64,000 nucleotides of DNA from Heliopora coerulea (taxonomy: Eukaryota; Cnidaria; Anthozoa; Scleralcyonacea; Helioporidae): positions 124,501 through 188,500 of the forward strand of contig JASJOG010000057.1 in the NCBI GenBank assembly GCA_030142905.1, in the 5' to 3' direction. Each line of letters starts with the position of its first letter. Position 1 is the stretch's first letter. Under the pieces are notes generated by a model. That model was not told the DNA's origin and did no database searches. It worked only from the letters and a program-made list of their open reading frames with translations. Below, one piece after another: positions 56,791-64,000 of the stretch. The translations under genes were made by a program, and so were the position numbers.

Positions 56791-58977
56791 TTTCGTATCA
56801 TATTATATACCATTAATACAATTAAAACACATGAATAACTCGTGAGATTTTAACGAATCATCTTTCTTGATTCTATTACTTATTTGGAGTTTGATGCGCT
56901 CCTGAAACACCAGGTGAAACTTTAGTGTTTGATAACATCTCAAATTCTAGTATTTTTCCTTCATCAAAAGCCAGTGGTTCATTCATAGAAATTACAAATT
57001 CTAAATAGAAATGACACAAAATACATTTCAGTTTATTATGAAGGACGCATATCAGCTAAGGTTAAGGCCTTGTGTCTCACATTATCATCTAGAAACTCTT
57101 AGACTTATTCATGCATGAGGTCTCAAGCGTGTTTGGGTGCATATCCTATCAAACACAAGTCGAAATGTTTATTCTGAATTCTTTAAGAGATGCACGTTAA
57201 AGGCATGGACGACTTCAACCACGCGTCGTGAAAGACATCGTGCGTCGATATAAATAAATTTTGCACATTTCGTCTCCGGAGCTCGATTTTCTAAAGAACA
57301 TTGTCTTTTTAACGTTCAGCTAAAACCGCAATCATTTGAGAAGCCATTTGACCCACTCGTTCTGTTATCTTAAACACCTCTACCTAAACACTCGAGGGGT
57401 AATCAAGAATGCGCCCCTCGAGATTCTTTGAAATGATGCATGGAGTTCTCAAAACGAGTTTTAACCAGGGTTGTGTGTAAATACCCTGTTACCACCTATT
57501 ATTGAAACATTTGGGGGGAAAGGAGGCCCTAGAAAGTGAGTAATCTTGTTTGAAGCGATACGTTAATTGTTTTCCTCTGTTAAACGACCATAACATAATA
57601 CTATATGAGTAAACTGATATACAATTAATGCATCTGTCAACTAGTCTGAGCTAAGATAAGGCACAATTTAAAATTCACGCAAACACACTTTATGAGTCGT
57701 AAAAAGACAGAATGCTTTTGTGTTGGTAGGAATGAAACCCAGGTCCCGAGTACCAGAAGTAATCATCCATGTTCGGAAAAACTTTAATGGAAGACGTATT
57801 CGCGTATACACCTCTCACCGACATCTTTACTGGGTCATTCATCGTGTGTACCCCAGTTTATAAAGCCCTTGAAACTGCCGAAGATCATGTTTAAGATCGT
57901 AATTTATAGAATAGGTTGTTGTTTACATTGAATCAGACGATCGAGAAGCTGCATTGGAAAGGTAGGCAACTTTGATTTGTGGTCCTGATATGCAGAGCGA
58001 GCGGACATCAGGGTGGCCAAGCTAGGGCGTGATGGAGCAGATGACCTAGCTGATGAGCACATGGTGGTTTTATCTAAGCGATTAGCAATCCAGGTTTGCG
58101 ATCTTGGTCTTAGTATTGCTGTTTTACGTAATGCCACGTAGCGTTTTTGGGCACTATGATCCGTATGTCTAACACAGATTCCGATATTGATAGAAAGTTA
58201 TTTCATATTTCACTAGGTATCTGCTATTTGGTATACGTTTTATTTTTTGATTAAGTTGGTCTACACTTAGTCTCCTATTTTGAGTTTTTACCTCCATTAA
58301 ACAGAATCACCTGGCGTTTGCCAGATCGCGATCAAAGTCAAATTTCCGAATAAAAAAGGTTGATCAGTTGAGACAAATTCCAATTTATAGCTTTTGCTAC
58401 TGCTAGAGTTTTCCCTCCACTAAATGAAATTGTTTGGCATTAACCGGAACAAGATTAATGATGTCGACGAAAGTCGACTTTGGTTGTCAGATAGTTGAAG
58501 AATTAAACGGTGTTGTTGGTTGTTAAATGATGAAGACGTTTCCTTTTTAAACTTACACACGCTATACCACGTTGGTTCAAAGAAGGTACAGCAGTAGGAG
58601 ACAGATTAGTACTCCACGCTTATATGAATGGCATGATTCTCTGGCTTGTTATACGGGAATTTTTTGTATTTTCATTGAAGTTAAGTATTTCCGACTTCGA
58701 GTTGACTTATTATCAGGATTTAGTAAATACACTAATTGTGTAACTTTCAGGCGTCTCAATTTTAGTGTATTTTGTCGTGATCCGTATCCGTACATTGACA
58801 ATATTTACGAAAACTTTTCCGTCGTTTCCCTTCAGGAGCTTCTTATGCTTTTCCCATGTATCGACAACTCCATTCATGCAATCTAGAAATGCAGGATATT
58901 ATTCAATGGACAAAACATTCTGCATTTCTATATAGAACCAGGGAACTGCTTTTGAACATTAAAGGACGGGTCAAAAG
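56791..58977. other. non-coding stretch
   Basis: Frames at 57904-58137 (-) and 58572-58886 (+) have no recognisable domain. Nothing else seen. Confidence 0.45.
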
Positions 58978-58979
58978 TA

Positions 58980-59341
58980 CAGCAGTACCTTGACATACGA
59001 GTTTAATTCGTTCTATGACCGAGCTCGTAACTCAATTTGCTCTTATGTCAAAGCAATTTGAAGGAGGAGGGTGGAGGGTGGAGGGTGGAGGAGTACAGTA
59101 GGAGTTCTTTTCGTTTCGTTCTTTTTCGGTCACATTCGTTCGTCATAAACACTATCATTTAAATTACTTAACTTAATTTACTCGCTACACACTTAATGCT
59201 ACACTTCTACGTCTCTGAAGCTGGCTCGCTGGCTCGTACCTCGGAATTTGGCTCGCAATTCAAAACAAAAAATCGACCGAGTGACGGCTCGTACCTCAAA
59301 AAACTCGTAAGTTAATGCACTCGTACGTCAAGGTACTACTG
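58980..59341. mobile_element. 362-bp pogo/mariner-like MITE
   Basis: The terminal inverted repeats are CAGCAGTACCTTGACATACG at left and the complement of CAGTAGTACCTTGACGTACG at right. They are flanked on both sides by TA, the duplicated target of the Tc1/mariner superfamily. Secondary inverted words (TACGAG, GCTCGTA) recur inside. No transposase. CAGTA-type ends with ACCTTGA/ACCTCGA are reminiscent of pogo/Tigger elements. Confidence 0.85.
59063..59092 (+). repeat. GGAGGGT tandem repeat, G-quadruplex-type tract
   Basis: GGAGGAGGGTGGAGGGTGGA-type run with three GGG triplets and several GG pairs, located inside the MITE. Confidence 0.8.
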
Positions 59342-62062
59342 TAATTGGAATTCATGCAGAAAGTTTTTCGAGTTAGGTTGTTCACTTGGTAATTCATTTT
59401 GGCATTTCACTTAACCAATTATATAAATGTAGAAAGAACCAATAAAAATTTTACATTACTTAGCTAGCTGTACATGTTTTACCTCTGCAAGTTGTTGGTT
59501 TTTCACTCATTCAAATCTTTATTACAACAAATTCTTTCTACCCAATATTAAATATATGACACAAGCCACATGTATGCGGTCGCAGAGGTGGGTTTTGAAC
59601 GAAAAGCCCCGTTAAATTGTATCTCAATAGTGAACTCTGTCCATAATTATCATCAAACGAGCTTTTCTCGCTGACCCTAGCTTGAGTGGAAGGCAAAAGT
59701 TCGGCTATTAATAGTTGATCATTTACGTCTTGTCAAAACGAGAACCTAACATAACTATGTAATCAGCCTCACGAATATGTGCTCACTTAAAACGCAGATG
59801 TTTCTTCTCCGTCTTAGCTCCTATTTTTGACTGCTGCACGGAATCTGCGTTGTTCTATCAATTGGCACCAAATGCTGGAATACATTTGTACTGTCAACAC
59901 ACATTTTGGGGACGGAGAGGGCCTTTTCTGGCAATCGAAGTTTTCATCCAAAACAGAATGTGAGCTTTGTGACCTCTGGAATAGTCTCTATGCTCACCTT
60001 CTAGACTACGGGGACATTTTACAGGATAGGTTTTTCGTATATGGTATATACAAAATGAACAGGGCTGCAAAGCTTTTCCCGTCGTAAAAATTCCTGGTCT
60101 GCTAATAAATTGAAAAAAACTAAAAACAAAAACTATCCGAAAAGAAACATATTGAAAACCAGAGATGTCAATCGGGATGAAAAGTTGACTTAATAGTATT
60201 TCGACACTACTTGAAAGTGATCGTCATACCAATGGTCTGACGAATCTTTACCAAAATCGATGCAGTTATGAGGTTTATTCGATATCTAGGTGTTTTCAAA
60301 CTTTTTCCAGCTTCATTGTAATTTCTGATAATTTAACCGTATCAATTGACAATAGATAAACATGACGACAATCAGCTATTAAACACGTTTTTAATCCTTT
60401 TTAATCAACTTTCCTTTACCTGAAGTACTTGACATCCAAGTGAAGACTTCACTCGTTCCTCTCGCTGTATGTAAGCAGAAGTACCATTCCCACTTATAAC
60501 TCTTCGGGTTTATGCGGACAATATAGATAAGGGCTGGAAGAATCTGTGAAAAGATTCGATGGTTTATATTTGAATAACTAGAGGGGGTAAGTGAAGGTCA
60601 ATATAACATCATAAGTAATTAATTGTTATTAAATCTGCGTAGATAAATAATTAAATCCAAACAGACCTCTCATGAAAATTGGAATTGACAAACAAGACGT
60701 TGAGGAGTGCGAATGAGAAAAGAACTAAATCTGTTAGCGGAACCAATGAGCACTTAAAACTTTTAACGTAAATAGTGAGGAACAAAATTGATGGGAAATT
60801 GAATGCTTTAGCGCTGCGCAAATGTTTGTCGATAAGAAATTTTACATAAACCCAAGTAAACGCAGATCGCGCACTTTAGCAAATTTTTTGATGAATATCC
60901 GAATCTGTGCTCGTCTTGTAATGTTTAACTTTTCGGTTCTTCATCTGACCAGGGACAAAACAAACAATGATTTAACGAAAACAGCCGCGACTTTCCAAAC
61001 ATTCTTTTTGTTCCGTTTATAAGATTCTTGTCTCCCATGTCGGGGACCTGTCCCCTAACTGTGCGCATCTTTCCAGAATTTTCTATATCTGCTGAAAAAG
61101 TTGGCGGATGAAAAGTGCATTTTCAAAAAAGCCAGCTGGAAGAAGACGCTTCAAGCGCAGGCCTGCCTGTCTAATAGTGGATTTTTCTAGCAGATTTAAA
61201 CGTGCAAATTGTTTGTAGTGGCAATTTAGGTGGACATTTTTCAAGGAAGATCGCCCGGAAAATAGACTTTAAGCCAACGCCTTCCATGATCAAAATATCA
61301 AATAGCAACGGCGAATGTGAGATCGTGTCGACTACCATAAATGAACATCACTCTGCCCACCAGATATACGTTATGGCGCCAACTGTGTATAAAAAGGAAC
61401 AAGCGCACGTTAATAAACAAGAGCCTGTCGACCGGACTATGTAGATCAGCGTAAGTTTTTAGAATAGTGACCAGAAAACTGATCGAAAAAAGGAGAATCT
61501 ATGGCCAAATGATCGTTTGCCATCTGTAGTTGCTTAATTAATCTACTAATTGCAAGTTCACGTGATTTATCAACGGTCTCGACCACTTACATGCTGTTAA
61601 TTTCTGGTTTTATTGATTTACATTGTTGCACGCCTTGAACTACTCGATGATAACGTTGAATAAGCGAGGAAAACGTGAAGGAATAATGCAGATAATTTTG
61701 GCTTTCATGAACATTCCAAGAACCAAGCATTCTTAGGCGTTTCTTTTCTTATTTCATTCAATGTTTTCTTGAATGCGGTGCCTAATTAGCAGAAATACTT
61801 TGTCAACGGTTTCGAGTTAAATTAATTTCGCTTCATTTAGGCGAGACAAGTATTTCGTTTTCACCCTACAAAAAATGAATTATATGAATGGCATGTCCTA
61901 CCAAGTTATTATCAATAGTTAATCTTTATTTGACTTTAATTTAAATAGGCAAGAAACGTAACCTTAATGGTCACAAATGCGCTGTACAGTCACGTTTCTA
62001 GACTAAGTAAGAGGAGAATGGGGTAGTAATATTTGAAGTTATAGTTTAGCTTTCGTGACTGA
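59342..62062. other. non-coding stretch
   Basis: Frames at 59827-60087 (+) and 61202-61444 (+) are the longest and show no known motif; the latter is flanked by no convincing splice sites. Not called as genes. Confidence 0.4.
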
Positions 62063-62113
62063 GGATCTCTCCTTGACGAGGGAAATCGTCTGGTTATAGC
62101 CAGAGTAAAATAC
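62063..62113 (-). repeat. dispersed repeat family, copy 3 of 3
   Basis: On the minus strand: GTATTTTACTCTGGCTATAA, CCAGACGATTTCCCTCGTCAAGG. Inverted relative to the copies at 23781 and 35301. Confidence 0.65.
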
Positions 62114-62729
62114 TAGAATGCTCGTCGTCAGTCGTCAAAGTGTTAGAATAATATTTCAAAACGAGTACGCCTAAAGGTCCCGAATACTGCGTTATCATAA
62201 GTTGCCGCTGTGTATAGGAACGCCACTGGGAAAGGCAAACGAGTGATATTTCTGCTATTTTTACCGGGGTTTCTGTAAAAGAGATGTGAAACGCACGATT
62301 CTAAACATGATGTTACCCTAAGGATGATTCTGAAACTAAGCAACATGTTTCTCGCAGTAAAGTTTCGTTAAACATCGCTCACAAAGTGTCTTGTTGCGTG
62401 CATCAGTATCTTCGCGAATTATTTATTCGGCTAAAAGTTGCCGTTAAAAGTCGTCCCGTGTGACGTCATCTTAAAGAAAAATTGAAAAGAAAACGTTCGT
62501 ATTCGTGTTCACATCGAGGACCAGAAACACTCGTCGAAGCTTGGAAGAACTTGAATCTCCCAGCTCTTTCTCGTTCTCACAAGCTTGCATTGATGTTGTT
62601 TTTTAATCTATGGAAAAATGGGAAGTGTTTCCTGTTTCCTAAATACGTTATAATATTGTCAAGAATATTAGAGTCCAGCTTAAAGTTTCTAATAGACCCA
62701 TAATAACGGACACATTAATACAAAGAAAT

Positions 62730-62790
62730 TTAATTTAACTGACGTTTCGTCGCTAGTCTTGCGACATCTTCGGAGTGAGATCTATTAAAA
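62730..62790 (-). repeat. short stem with GACGAAACGTC, hammerhead-like order
   Basis: On the minus strand CCGAAGA, T, stem GTCGC/GCGAC with loop AAGACTA, then GAAACGTC. It agrees with CUGANGA-stem II-GAAA except for U to C at the second core base. No long outer arms like those near 40700 are evident. Confidence 0.35.
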
Positions 62791-64000
62791 ACTTTATGCT
62801 GGGCATTAATATTTTTGACAGTATTGCGCTTTTTCCCTGGTTCGTCCAATGTCATGATATTTCGCCATGTTTACATATTTTATTCTCGCCACTCATCCCT
62901 CAGCGAAGTCCTCGATAACGACGTAAGCCCAGTAATCTGGAACATACCGTGACCATGTGTAGAAAACAATCTGTAGTAATTACCCAAAAGAAAAGACACT
63001 TCCTTTTCCGTCATACGAGCTAAACTTCCTTTTCCATCATGAAAGGCTTCGGTAGACATGTGAATAGAATTTTTCCTTCAAAATACTGGAGACTCCAACG
63101 AGCGAGTAATACCAATAATTTGAAATCGAGGAAGCTAAACGAAATCGGGGACGGTCCTTGTGACGCTGAGGAATTGTTTGTATATTTTTGTGATGCTTTT
63201 ATTCAGAGGTGTTGTTTTTGATTCCACGAAAGACCGAAATTCTTCAGCAATCCCGATGGGAAGGGGTCTGATCATTCGCATCGTGTAAGTCACTGTTTAA
63301 GTGTTAATGCTTATAATGTGTTAAAGAGGATAAAAATACAAAGAATGACATTAGAGTGCTACGTCAAACAACTTTTTCAAAAAAAGCTGAAAACTTAATC
63401 GGTTAACTATGGAAATTGTGAGCAGAAATACTTACGTTTTAAAAAAAAAATTAAACACTTCGTGGGAGTGTGAAACTTGCCGAAGGACCTTTGCTCAAAC
63501 CGTTGGTTACGTTAGTATTTCCTCGTCGCTAGTAGAACCCCCATTAATACCAGTGTTTTCGGCTGGAGGGGATCAATCTGTTTAAGGGTAATTGTGTTGT
63601 TGTTAGTGGCAAAATCTCTGTTCACAATGTAGGTTGGGCCTTTACTCTAGTTCTAGGTGTCCGATTTACCGGGTGCTGTGCGTTAAAGAGTTAACGAACC
63701 TGCCTGTGGTTGAAAACCTTTTCTACTTGATACAGTAAGGTTTTGCTCGGAAACTTGGCCAATATTCAGGAAATGCCTGTTAAGAAACTGTTAGTACTTT
63801 AGTGGTTAAAGTTTCCTTGGGGGACGTGACCTGAATGTCCGAGAGAGAGTAACGTCTTCGGTGGTCGATGGCTTGCAGTTTCACCCCTGTCCTCTCTGAT
63901 AAAGCACAATTTGTTTTGTTACCCCGACTATTTACCCTCGCTATACACCTTGTCTGTTTAGTAAGCAGTATACAATTGTTTTGTCGGGAAATGAATGAAT
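62791..64000. other. non-coding end of window
   Basis: A few short frames (62482-62703, 63039-63221) without recognisable domains. No RNA gene seen. Confidence 0.45.

Noticed and set aside
61202..61444. 80-aa plus-strand frame with balanced composition
   Set aside because: No homology recognised, no splice or promoter support; length is within chance for the window.

Overview
This is a eukaryotic (animal) genomic window: AT-rich, gene-poor, with spliced genes, a non-LTR retrotransposon, tRNA-derived SINE-like repeats, MITE-like inverted repeats and several microsatellites. The gene style (two-exon rhodopsin-family receptors in a small cluster, a compact five-exon HDHD2 gene, many hairpin-forming repeats) suggests an anthozoan cnidarian such as a stony coral or anemone. 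That is an inference from style; no marker here proves it.

Layout. 1-5316: non-coding, with a long inverted-repeat element (3092-3771), a SINE-like pair (4405-4803) and a hairpin motif near 4925. 5317-9791 (+): orphan GPCR 1, whose intron holds a degenerate TTGG array and a 5'-truncated CR1/L2-like LINE. 9792-12495: spacer with a candidate precursor-type hairpin and a TATAG-type array. 12496-14284 (-): GPCR 2. 14285-19055: AT-rich spacer ending in a tRNA-like element and a perfect 85-bp inverted repeat. 19056-22265 (-): GPCR 3. 22266-25666: spacer with a SINE candidate and a palindromic element. 25667-28796: HDHD2 (+), whose first exon lies in the loop of a 144-bp inverted duplication. 28797-64000: almost gene-free. 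It contains a short PIF/Harbinger-like fragment, several hairpins, a tandem segmental duplication (50627-56790) with a later insertion in one copy, and a TA-flanked pogo/mariner-like MITE carrying a G-quadruplex-type tract.

How the genes relate. The three receptors are paralogues. Each has one phase-2 intron at the same place (after TM5, at a Lys/Arg codon). All have (H/Q)RY instead of D/ERY, a TM6 LPGQ motif and NPxxF in TM7. Receptors 1 and 3 also share an unusual C-terminal tail motif ending in a P-E-T core. HDHD2 is a housekeeping HAD-family phosphatase with no evident functional link to the receptors. No complete new system is visible. The most interesting signals are the receptor tail module, the inverted repeat around the HDHD2 start, the hammerhead-ribozyme-like cores inside long hairpins, and the dated insertion in the segmental duplication.
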